Of a stretch of DNA of 64,000 nucleotides, positions 46,491 to 59,513 are shown one piece after another. A program made the position numbers and the translations under genes. The notes under the pieces are model-generated. The model saw only the letters and a list, made by a program, of their open reading frames with translations, searched no databases and had not been told where the DNA came from. How positions within the stretch are numbered: the stretch's first letter is position 1; each line of letters opens with the position of its first letter. Source of the DNA: Sphingosinicella sp. (GTDB lineage: Bacteria; Pseudomonadota; Alphaproteobacteria; Sphingomonadales; Sphingomonadaceae); contig NZ_JACESP010000008.1 in the NCBI RefSeq assembly GCF_013911755.1, positions 1 to 64,000 of the forward strand, written 5' to 3'.

Positions 46491-47450
46491 ATGTCGCATT
46501 CAATCGGCTCCGAACACTGGTTGGCGCTGCTCCATCAGCTCCCGGCGAAGCCGCCCTACCTGCGCGTGAAGATTTGGCGCCGCCTGCAGGCGATCGGCGC
46601 CGTGCCGCTCAAGAACGCAGTGCATGTGCTGCCCCGGCAAGAAGAGAATGAAGCCGCCTTCCGCGAACTGCTCGCCGAGATCGAGTCGAGCGGCGGCGAG
46701 GCCGTCCTGATCGATGCGCGGATGATTGAGGGTCAGAGCGATGCCGATCTGCGCGGCCTTTTTGATGCGGGACGCGACGCTGACTATAATGAGTTGACAC
46801 AGGCCGCGCGCCGCCTGCTCGAGACAGGGCCGCCCTCGGGCGCGGAAATCGCGAAGCTCCAGCGACGGCTCTCGGACATCATCCGACTCGACTTCTTCGG
46901 CGCGCACGGCCGCCAGGATGCCGAGGCGACCCTGCGTGAGCTGGACGCGCAGCGTTATGTCCATCCGGACGTCGGCCGCACAGGCGAGCAGGCACCCTTG
47001 TCTACCGCCGACCTCAAGAACCGCGTCTGGGTGACACGGCGCGGCGTCCATGTCGATCGTATTGCCAGCGCGTGGCTGATCCACCGGTTCATCGACCCCG
47101 AGGCGTGTTTCAAGTTCGTCGACGGCAAAAGCTACGCACCGCGGCCGGGTGAGCTGCGCTTCGATATGGTCGATGCAGAGTTCACACACGAAGGCGATCA
47201 GTGCAGCTTCGAGACCCTGTTGCTGCGCGCTGAACTGGAAAGCGACCCGGCGCTCGTCGCGATTGGCGAGATCATCCACGATCTCGACATTGGCGACGGC
47301 AAGTTCCGGCGCCCGGAGACGCCGGGTCTCGGCGCGATGCTGTCGGGGGTTTGCGCGTCGACTGACGATGACCTGCAACGCATTGCCAGTGGCGGTGACG
47401 CGCTCAACCAGTTCCACGCCTTCTTCAGTAATCGAAAAGCCGAGCGATGA
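46491..47450 (+). CDS. chrB: Chromate resistance regulator/protein ChrB
   Basis: A 319-residue ChrB. The N-terminal domain has PPYLRVKIWRRLQAIGAVPLKN (winged-helix-like) and the C-terminal domain has WVTRRGVHVDRIASAWLIHRFIDPEACFKFVD, typical of ChrB. In Ochrobactrum tritici ChrB senses chromate and controls the chr operon. chrA begins in the last codon (ATGA overlap). An ATG at 46464 in frame exists but overlaps the promoter-like repeats; the 46491 ATG is preferred. Confidence 0.93.
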   Translation: MSHSIGSEHWLALLHQLPAKPPYLRVKIWRRLQAIGAVPLKNAVHVLPRQEENEAAFRELLAEIESSGGEAVLIDARMIEGQSDADLRGLFDAGRDADYNELTQAARRLLETGPPSGAEIAKLQRRLSDIIRLDFFGAHGRQDAEATLRELDAQRYVHPDVGRTGEQAPLSTADLKNRVWVTRRGVHVDRIASAWLIHRFIDPEACFKFVDGKSYAPRPGELRFDMVDAEFTHEGDQCSFETLLLRAELESDPALVAIGEIIHDLDIGDGKFRRPETPGLGAMLSGVCASTDDDLQRIASGGDALNQFHAFFSNRKAER

Positions 47451-48847
47451 CCGTCACAACCGAGCTTCAGGAGAGCGCTGCCACGCCAGCGAAAGATCAT
47501 GGCATCCCATTCGGCGATGCCGTGCGGGTGTGGGCGCGGATCGCGTCGCTGAGTTTCGGCGGCCCCGCGGGGCAGATCGCGGTCATGCACCGCATCCTCG
47601 TCGAGGAGAAGCGGTGGATCGGCGAGGAGCGGTTTCTGCACGCGCTCAACTATTGCATGTTGCTGCCCGGCCCGGAGGCGCAACAGCTCGCCGCCTACAT
47701 CGGCTGGCTGCTGCACAAGACCAAGGGCGGGCTGGTCGCGGGCGCGCTGTTTGTGTTGCCCGGCTTTCTCGCGATCCTTGGGCTCAGCTTCGTCTACGTG
47801 TTGCTCGGGCAAACACCGCTGATCGAGGGGTTGTTCTTCGGTTTGAAGGCTGCGGTCCTCGCGGTCGTGCTTCAGGCGGTTGTCCGGGTCGGTTCGCGGG
47901 CACTCAAGAACAACGTGATGCGCGGGATCGCGGTTGCGGCCTTCGTCGCCATCTTCTTCCTTGGCGCGCCGTTTCCGCTGATCGTACTGGCGGCCGCGCT
48001 TGGCGGCTATGTCGGCGGACGCCATGGCGTTCCGGCCTTCAAGGTCGGCGGCGGGCATGGCCCGGCGAGCGGCGATGTGGTCCACGATCGCGACACTGCC
48101 CTCGGCGAAGGACTGCCAGACCATGCCCGCCCCGATCTTGCATGGTCGCTCAAAATCTCCGGCACGCTGCTGTTTCTTTGGCTGGCACCCGTCGCGGCGA
48201 TGCTCGCGCTGTTCGGGCCGGATGACGTATTCACGCGCATCGCGACATTCTTCAGCCAAATGGCGGTGGTTACCTTTGGCGGCGCCTACGCGGTGCTTGC
48301 ATACGTCGCGCAGGAAGCGGTCGGCACCTATGGCTGGTTGCAGCCCGGCGAAATGCTGGACGGACTCGGGCTGGCGGAGACGACGCCGGGGCCGCTGATC
48401 ATGGTCACGCAGTTCGTCGGTTTCCTCGCGGCATTTCGGGATGCGGGCGATTTGCATCCGCTGGTCGCCGCGACGCTCGGCGCGATCCTGACAACCTGGG
48501 TAACGTTCGTGCCCTGCTTTCTGTGGATTTTCGGCGGCGCGCCCTTTGTGGAGCGGCTGCGTGGTAACCCGGCGCTTTCAGCCGCGCTCGGCGCAATCAC
48601 TGCGGCAGTGGTCGGTGTGATCCTGAACCTCGCGCTCTGGTTCGCGATCCACACGCTGTTCAACGAGGTGCGGACGGTGAGCATCCTGGGCGGCGCTTTC
48701 GATGCACCGGTGCTCGCCTCGCTCAACCTGCCCGCCTTCATTCTCGCAGCCGGGGCGGCAATCGCGGTGTTCCGCTTCAAGGCCGGAATGATCCCGGTGC
48801 TGCTGGCCTGCGCCGGTCTCGGCGCGGCCTATGTATTCATTGCCTGA
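47447..48847 (+). CDS. chrA: Chromate efflux transporter ChrA
   Basis: A 466-residue two-domain (long-chain) CHR transporter. The first half starts with RVWARIASLSFGGPAGQIAVMHR and EEKRWIGEERFLHALNYCMLLPGPEAQQL. The second half repeats this pattern: FFSQMAVVTFGGAYAVLAYV and LGLAETTPGPLIMVTQFVGF. It exports chromate across the inner membrane. About ten to twelve hydrophobic helices are visible. The 4-bp overlap with chrB and the 14-bp gap to the SOD-like gene show an operon. Confidence 0.95.
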   Translation: MTVTTELQESAATPAKDHGIPFGDAVRVWARIASLSFGGPAGQIAVMHRILVEEKRWIGEERFLHALNYCMLLPGPEAQQLAAYIGWLLHKTKGGLVAGALFVLPGFLAILGLSFVYVLLGQTPLIEGLFFGLKAAVLAVVLQAVVRVGSRALKNNVMRGIAVAAFVAIFFLGAPFPLIVLAAALGGYVGGRHGVPAFKVGGGHGPASGDVVHDRDTALGEGLPDHARPDLAWSLKISGTLLFLWLAPVAAMLALFGPDDVFTRIATFFSQMAVVTFGGAYAVLAYVAQEAVGTYGWLQPGEMLDGLGLAETTPGPLIMVTQFVGFLAAFRDAGDLHPLVAATLGAILTTWVTFVPCFLWIFGGAPFVERLRGNPALSAALGAITAAVVGVILNLALWFAIHTLFNEVRTVSILGGAFDAPVLASLNLPAFILAAGAAIAVFRFKAGMIPVLLACAGLGAAYVFIA

Positions 48848-48860
48848 AGGAGACGCTCCA

Positions 48861-49571
<711 letters not shown>

Positions 49572-49637
49572 GCCGCGTGGAGGGCGCGCCGGGCTCAGAC
49601 GCTCATCCGTATTGTCAATGTGCGGCGCGCTGAGTAC

Positions 49638-50072
49638 ATGGCAATCGTGCTCGAACTGTTCGCCTCCCGCGCGCGGCGCTTTATCGCCGCACTTTGTGCA
49701 GCGCTCATGCTGCTGTACGCAGGGGCCGTTCCTGCAAAAGCGCTGAACAACATCCAGCACGCGTCGTCTGCGACAATCGACCATGAGCATGCGGCGCCTG
49801 GCACGCTTTCATTCGATGCGGTCCATGAACACGATGACGCACACCATGATCAAAGTGACGAGGCAGGGCGTGAACAGCCCGGTGATCATATTGCCGGTGG
49901 TCCTCACCATCATCATGGCGACAATGGCTCTAGCCTGATATTCCCAAGTCTCGCACGTTACCTCGAAATTGATTTTTCAGGAAAAATGCACGGTCTCCGC
50001 GCGGACCGACCGATCGCCGGTCTTGGCGCACTTGGACAAGAGCGCCCTCCCAGAACCCCGCTGAACGCCTGA
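49638..50072 (+). CDS. His-rich exported protein of the metal efflux operon
   Basis: A 144-residue protein with a hydrophobic N-terminal signal (FIAALCAALMLLYAGAVPAKA). A histidine- and aspartate-rich segment (HEHDDAHHDQSDEAG and GPHHHHGDNG, about residues 63-98) probably binds metal in the periplasm. The C-terminus resembles small proteins found ahead of czcC. It is the first gene of the efflux operon. Role inferred: metal storage, sensing or delivery. No named family was recognised. Confidence 0.7.
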   Translation: MAIVLELFASRARRFIAALCAALMLLYAGAVPAKALNNIQHASSATIDHEHAAPGTLSFDAVHEHDDAHHDQSDEAGREQPGDHIAGGPHHHHGDNGSSLIFPSLARYLEIDFSGKMHGLRADRPIAGLGALGQERPPRTPLNA

Positions 50073-50134
50073 GTTCCTGCGCCGCATCGTGAGGCGCGGG
50101 GTGTTTCCACGCCTTTCAGCGAGGCCGTTATCTC

Positions 50135-51411
50135 ATGTTTTCCCAATATCGAGCGCGCTCCGGCGCGTGTGCCGTCCGTAGAGCGCTGCTCTTCGGCGTT
50201 CTGCTGGCCGCAGTCGCGCAGCCCGCACGGGCGCAGACCCTAACTCTGGACGAGGTTCTTTCCCGGGTCGCAAGCAGCGACCCCGCCGTTGCTGCCAACG
50301 CAGCGAGACTTGAAGCCGTGGATGCCGGCATATTGCAGGCTGACGTCCGGCCACGCGACGTGATCGGTCTCGATGTCGAGGATTTTGTGGGCACCGGTGC
50401 CTATTCGTCGCTCGACCGGCCGCAAACGACCGGCTGGTACGAGCGGACCTGGGAGCGCGGGGGCAAGCGGGAAGCGCGCATCGGCGCGGCGCGTGCCGAT
50501 GTCGAAGTCGTGGCACAGCAAAACAGCGTTCGCCTGCTCGATCGCCTTGCGCGCGTGCAGGCGGCCTGGGTCGAGGCGCTGGCCGCCGAAGCGGCGATAC
50601 CCGTGGCCGAAGCCCGCCTGACCGACCTTCAGCATGTCGAACGCGATGTGGTGAAGCGCGTGCGGGGGGCACTCGATCCACAGTTCGCGGCCGAGCGGGC
50701 GCGGACCAATGTGGCACAGGCCGAGATCGCACTGGAGCAGGCACGGGAAGCAGCGCAGATCGCCCGCGCGAACCTCGCGGCCTGGTGGGGCGGTTCGGGC
50801 GACTTCAAACTTGATCCGGCAACATTTAAGGCGCTGGACGTCACTGTCCCACCTCGCGGGGAGTCCGCCGATATTGCCTCTCTCCTCGCGGAACGCGCGG
50901 CCGCGGACGCGAAGGTGAAGCTCGCCGAAACCGGCAATGTCTCCGACCCGAGCGGTCGCATCGGGCTACGCCATTTCGGCGATGGCAATGATGTCGCCGT
51001 GATGATCGGCGGCTCGATACCGATCGGCGCCAAACGTGCCAATCGCGGCAATGTGATGCGGGCCGAGGCCGAACGACGCGCGCTGGAAGCGGATATCGCC
51101 GTGACGCGCGTCGAGATTAGTCGCGAGATCGACAAGCTCGCCGCCGATCGCCGGCTGATCGCCGCCGAGATCAGGCGGATCGACGCTGACGTGCTTCCCA
51201 GCGCTGAACGCGCGGTGCGGCTGATCCGTGACGGGCTCGCGCGCGGGGGCACGGCCTTCACCTTTCTTGAGTTCAGTCAGGCCCAGACCGTTGCCCACGA
51301 CGCGCGCGCGCGTCGCGTCGACCTGCTTCGACGCTTTCATCTTCTGAGCGTGCGCCTCGACCGCCTGGCCGGCCGTCATGCGCCCCTGCTCGCAACCCTG
51401 GAGACCGTTCG

Positions 51412-51415
<4 letters not shown>
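50135..51415 (+). CDS. czcC: Outer membrane efflux protein, CzcC-like (TolC family)
   Basis: A 426-residue TolC-type outer-membrane channel protein. A signal peptide (ALLFGVLLAAVAQPARA) is followed by TLDEVLSRVASSDPAVAANAARLEAV and long coiled-coil helices. WYERTWERGGKREARIGAARA is a CzcC-like stretch. It forms the exit duct for the RND pump encoded downstream. The ATGA overlap with czcB (51412-51415) shows coupling. The subfamily is metal-efflux type by neighbours. Confidence 0.9.
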
Positions 51416-55894
<4,479 letters not shown>

Positions 55895-55910
55895 TTCAGG
55901 AGACTATTGC

Positions 55911-56633
55911 ATGTTTACTCGCACGATCGCGCCGCCGTGGATGTCCACCCGGAGGCTCCTGCTCGGCGTCAGTTTGATCCTCCTGACCCTCGCTGCGGGC
56001 GCGGAGGCCTGGGCACATAATGTCGCCGAAGGCGACAAGGGCTATATTCAGGAAAGCACCGGCTTTCTCTTCTGGCCCTTCGTCTATCTCGGCGCCAAGC
56101 ACATGGTCACCGGCTACGACCATCTGCTCTTCCTCTTTGGGGTCATCTTCTTCCTTTACCGGATGAAGGATATCGGCCTCTATGTAACGCTGTTCGCGAT
56201 CGGTCATTCGACGACGATGCTGTTCGGCGTCCTGAGCGGCATCAGCGCCAACGCCTATATCATTGATGCGATCATCGGCCTTTCGGTCGTTTACAAAGCG
56301 CTCGACAATCTCGGTGCCTTTCAGCGCTGGTTCGGCTTTCAGCCGGACACCAGGGCCGCGACGCTGATCTTCGGATTCTTCCATGGCTTCGGTCTTGCAA
56401 CGAAGATCATCGAGTTCGAGATCGCGAACGATGGGCTGATCCCGAACCTCCTTGCGTTCAACATCGGGGTCGAGATCGGGCAATTGCTCGCGCTCGCCGC
56501 AATTCTCATCCTCATGGGCTACTGGCGCCGAACCTCAAGTTTCATGCGTCACGCCTTCGCCGCCAATGTGCTGCTGATGACCGCGGGCTTCGTGCTCGTC
56601 GGCTACCAGCTCGCCGGCTACGCAATCAGCTAA
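55911..56633 (+). CDS. HupE/UreJ-like membrane protein
   Basis: A 240-residue membrane protein with a cleavable or anchoring N-terminal helix. The HupE/UreJ_2 pattern follows: YLGAKHMVTGYDHLLFLFGVIFF, GHSTTMLFGVLSGISANAY and IFGFFHGFGLATKI. Conserved His and Asp residues in these helices suggest metal handling. Related proteins are linked to nickel or cobalt uptake or efflux. Context in a czc-like operon favours metal transport. TCAGGAGA precedes the ATG at 55911. Confidence 0.8.
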   Translation: MFTRTIAPPWMSTRRLLLGVSLILLTLAAGAEAWAHNVAEGDKGYIQESTGFLFWPFVYLGAKHMVTGYDHLLFLFGVIFFLYRMKDIGLYVTLFAIGHSTTMLFGVLSGISANAYIIDAIIGLSVVYKALDNLGAFQRWFGFQPDTRAATLIFGFFHGFGLATKIIEFEIANDGLIPNLLAFNIGVEIGQLLALAAILILMGYWRRTSSFMRHAFAANVLLMTAGFVLVGYQLAGYAIS

Positions 56634-56649
56634 TTCAAAGGAATCCGCC

Positions 56650-57282
56650 ATGTTCAATTCCCAGCGCCCCCGTCTCGAAGACCTGCCGACCACCGGCCAG
56701 CTCCTTCGCGCAACTGGCCTTGCCATCATCAGTGCAGGTGCGATTCTGATCGCAATCGTTCTTCCCAGCGAATATGCGATCGACCCGACCGGCGTCGGGC
56801 GACAGCTCGGCCTGACGAAGATGGGCGAGATCAAGACTCAACTCGCAGAAGAAGCGGCACGTGATGCCGTGTCCGAAACCATGGCCCCTACGACCACGGC
56901 CGTACCGGCTGTGACCGAAGCCCCCACCGCCGCTGCGTCGACCGTTGCCACCGCGCAGCGGTCCGACACGATGACGCTTACCCTTGCGCCCGGCGAGGGC
57001 GCCGAGATCAAAGCGAAAATGACGAACGGTGCGCGTCTCGCCTTCGACTGGTCGGTTGAAGGTGGTCATGTCAATTTCGACACGCACGGCGATCCCGAAA
57101 ATGCGCCGCGCGGTTTCTATCATGGCTACGGCAAGGGGCGTGAGTCGACCGGCGAGAAGGGGGAACTCGTCGCCGCTTTCAACGGCACGCATGGCTGGTT
57201 CTGGCGCAACCGCTCGGGGAGTCCGGTGACCATCACGCTGCGTACCGAAGGCGCCTATAGCGAAATTCGCCGCGTCGTCTGA
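56650..57282 (+). CDS. Membrane-anchored periplasmic protein of metal operon
   Basis: A 210-residue protein with one N-terminal membrane helix (ATGLAIISAGAILIAIVLPSE), a Thr/Ala/Pro-rich linker (about residues 75-105) and a folded domain with MTLTLAPGEGAEIKAKMTNG and WSVEGGHVNFDTHGDP. Such transmembrane anchor proteins occur near HupE-like and czc genes in proteobacteria; function unknown. It lies 16 bp after the HupE-like gene, with similar strand and spacing. Confidence 0.75.
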   Translation: MFNSQRPRLEDLPTTGQLLRATGLAIISAGAILIAIVLPSEYAIDPTGVGRQLGLTKMGEIKTQLAEEAARDAVSETMAPTTTAVPAVTEAPTAAASTVATAQRSDTMTLTLAPGEGAEIKAKMTNGARLAFDWSVEGGHVNFDTHGDPENAPRGFYHGYGKGRESTGEKGELVAAFNGTHGWFWRNRSGSPVTITLRTEGAYSEIRRVV

Positions 57283-57342
57283 GGACGCAGGCGTGACCTC
57301 CGGCCGGCCGGCTCGGCCGGAGGCATAGCAAGGACCAAAGCC

Positions 57343-58677
57343 ATGCTCGATGTGCTTTCGAACCGGACGTATCGCCACCTCTTCCTCGCGCAGATCATCG
57401 CGCTCGTCGGCACGGGCCTCGCAACGGTCGCGCTCGGGCTTCTCGCCTATGAAATCGCGGGGGCGGATGCGGGCGCCGTGCTCGGCACCGCGATGGCAAT
57501 CAAGATGATTGCCTATATCGGCATCGCTCCTGTCGTCGGTGCCTACGCGAACCGCCTGCCGAGGAAGACCTTCCTTGTCGCGATGGATGTGGTTCGCGGA
57601 CTTGTCGCCTTGATACTCCCCTTCGTCGACCAGGTGTGGCAAATCTACATCCTGATATTCATTCTCCAGTCCGCGTCGGCGGGGTTCACGCCGTCCTTCC
57701 AGGCAACGATCCCCGATGTCCTGCCCGACGAGAAGGCGTATACGAAAGCACTGTCGCTCTCGCGGCTTGCTTATGACATGGAAAGCCTCGCAAGCCCCCT
57801 GCTCGCTGCGGCGCTGCTCGGCATCATGAATTTCCACTGGCTCTTCTCGGGCACGGCGATCGGCTTTGCCGCCTCGGCGCTACTCGTGCTGTCAGTGACC
57901 TTTCCGCAGTCCGAAGCGAAACCCGCAAGCGGCGGCATCTACGACAGAACGACGCGCGGCGCCCGCCAATATCTGAAAACCCCCCGCCTGCGCGGCCTTC
58001 TCGCCGTTACGCTTGCTGCTGCCGCAGCGAGCGCAATGGTCATCGTCAACACGCCGGTGCTCGTTCGCGGCGCGCTTGGACTCGGTCAAAGCGAGGTTGC
58101 GATCACGTTTGCAGCCTTCGGCGGGGGCTCAATGATCGCAGCGTTACTCCTGCCGCGCCTTCTCGACCGCACGACGGACCGCAGCGTCATGATCGCCGCG
58201 GCAGCTTGCATGAGTGTCGTGCTCGCACTGCTTGCCGCCTCATGGTCGCTTGCCAATGCACCGGGCCACTGGCCGACCGTCCTCGCGGGCTGGTTCGCGC
58301 TGGGGCTCTGCTATGCCGCGAGCATCACCCCAGGCGGCCGGCTGCTGCGGCGCTCGTCAGGCGCAGAGGGCCGCCCCGCATTGTTCGCAGCACAATTCGC
58401 GCTCAGCCATGTCTGCTGGCTCATCGCCTATCCCCTCGCTGGCCAGTTCGGTGCGCGCGCCGGCTTGGGCACGGCGTTCGGCGCAAGCGCGGCGATGGCG
58501 TTCGTCGGCACGTTGGTCGCGTGGTGGATCTGGCCACGGAAAGATCCCGAAATCATCGAGCATCGTCACGACGACTTGTCCGCCGACCATCCGCATCTTC
58601 GAAAAGAACACGCCGGAGGCACCGCTGGGCATCCTTACATCATTGACGAGCTGCACCGCAGTTGGCCTGATCACTGA
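57343..58677 (+). CDS. MFS transporter, metal-operon type
   Basis: A 444-residue major facilitator with twelve hydrophobic segments. LFLAQIIALVGTGLATVALGLLAYEIAG is the first helix region, and the loop NRLPRKTFLVAMDVVRG is the MFS signature. The C-terminal tail is histidine-rich (EHRHDDLSADHPHLRKEH), as in metal exporters such as NreB. It is the last gene of the efflux run. Nickel or cobalt export is possible but unproven; substrate unknown. Confidence 0.83.
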   Translation: MLDVLSNRTYRHLFLAQIIALVGTGLATVALGLLAYEIAGADAGAVLGTAMAIKMIAYIGIAPVVGAYANRLPRKTFLVAMDVVRGLVALILPFVDQVWQIYILIFILQSASAGFTPSFQATIPDVLPDEKAYTKALSLSRLAYDMESLASPLLAAALLGIMNFHWLFSGTAIGFAASALLVLSVTFPQSEAKPASGGIYDRTTRGARQYLKTPRLRGLLAVTLAAAAASAMVIVNTPVLVRGALGLGQSEVAITFAAFGGGSMIAALLLPRLLDRTTDRSVMIAAAACMSVVLALLAASWSLANAPGHWPTVLAGWFALGLCYAASITPGGRLLRRSSGAEGRPALFAAQFALSHVCWLIAYPLAGQFGARAGLGTAFGASAAMAFVGTLVAWWIWPRKDPEIIEHRHDDLSADHPHLRKEHAGGTAGHPYIIDELHRSWPDH

Positions 58678-58783
58678 TTGCAGACGCATGCTACGTTTGG
58701 AGCGTCGAATGCAGATGCTTGTTGGAACGATTTTTCCGCTTTCCGGATGTGACCAGCTCAGAAAAGCGGGTGCGAAGTCGATG

Positions 58784-58999
58784 TCATGTCTGGTTCTGCT
58801 CGGCTTCGAACGCCCGTTTCCCCTTGCGCCGCCACAGCGCAACGACCGCGCCGCGCCGCTCCCTGTCCGCCTGCTGCACGAGCCCGAGCAGCGCCCCGTA
58901 GATCGCCGCCCTGTCATCCTCGACGAGCACGTCGAGCCTGGCCTTCACGACGAGCCCGCCGAGTTCGATGAGCCGGCGCGTCCGCTCGCGGCGCTTCAC
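58784..58999 (-). CDS. traD: Conjugal transfer protein TraD family
   Basis: A 71-residue protein from a GTG start: KRRERTRRLIELGGLVVKAR matches the Ti-plasmid TraD family, followed by AAIYGALLGLVQQA. The open frame continues upstream into the traC region, with residues such as RAEKRLRVLRNRLQ that resemble a longer TraD N-terminus, but without an ATG. The true start is therefore uncertain. In Ti plasmids traD is followed by traG; here no traG exists. Confidence 0.75.
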   Translation of the reverse strand: MKRRERTRRLIELGGLVVKARLDVLVEDDRAAIYGALLGLVQQADRERRGAVVALWRRKGKRAFEAEQNQT

Positions 59000-59015
59000 G
59001 ACCCAGTCCCGCGTA

Positions 59016-59339
59016 TCAGCCCGCGTCCGCCGCGCCTGTAGCCGATTGCGGAGAACGCGGAGCCGCTTCTCGGCGCGCAGTAGCCTTCGCAGTGCCAGCC
59101 TGAGCCTGTTTCCCGCGCAGAAAGAAAGCCGCGCCCGCCGTGCGCCATTCCTCCCTCTGTACCATGTCGGTGGCCGCGGCGGCGGTGATCAGCACGCCCG
59201 CAAGCACATCGGCCCCAAGCGTATCAGCACCAGTCGCGGTGACGAGCTGCCCAAGCTCTCTCAGCTTCCGGTCCTGAAGCGCCTTGGCCTTGTCAGCAAG
59301 CAGCTTCATCTCAGCATCATAGTCACGGGGCCTGCGCAT
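59016..59339 (-). CDS. traC: Conjugal transfer protein TraC family
   Basis: A 107-residue protein: RRPRDYDAEMKLLADKAKAL and LGQLVTATGADTLGADVLAG match TraC of Agrobacterium-type mobilization systems, an accessory protein of the relaxosome. It is divergent from traA, with the likely oriT between them. GGAAGGA precedes the ATG at 59339. An alternative upstream start at 59357 is less likely. Confidence 0.82.
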   Translation of the reverse strand: MRRPRDYDAEMKLLADKAKALQDRKLRELGQLVTATGADTLGADVLAGVLITAAAATDMVQREEWRTAGAAFFLRGKQAQAGTAKATARREAAPRSPQSATGAADAG

Positions 59340-59455
59340 GGGATGTAGTCCTTCCATTTGCGGTGATGTGCCCGAGGCTACGAGTCGTTCTGGCGCGCGG
59401 TAAAGAGGCCGAACCTTGGTGAGACCACCCGGTCCCTCGCGAGATTCGATCTTGT

Positions 59456-59484
59456 GAGGGCGCGCTTATACGTCGTGCCGACGT
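59456..59484. other. Candidate oriT nick region
   Basis: GAGGGCGCGCTTATACGTCG (59456-59475) resembles the oriT core of the Ti-plasmid and RSF1010 family; its complement reads ATAAGCGCGCCCTC. A short inverted repeat ACGTCG-TGC-CGACGT follows at 59470-59484. The site lies between divergent traC and traA, where the oriT of Ti-type systems is found. Confidence 0.68.
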
Positions 59485-59513
59485 GGCTTGCCGGGTGTAG
59501 ATCGTGTGCCGCC

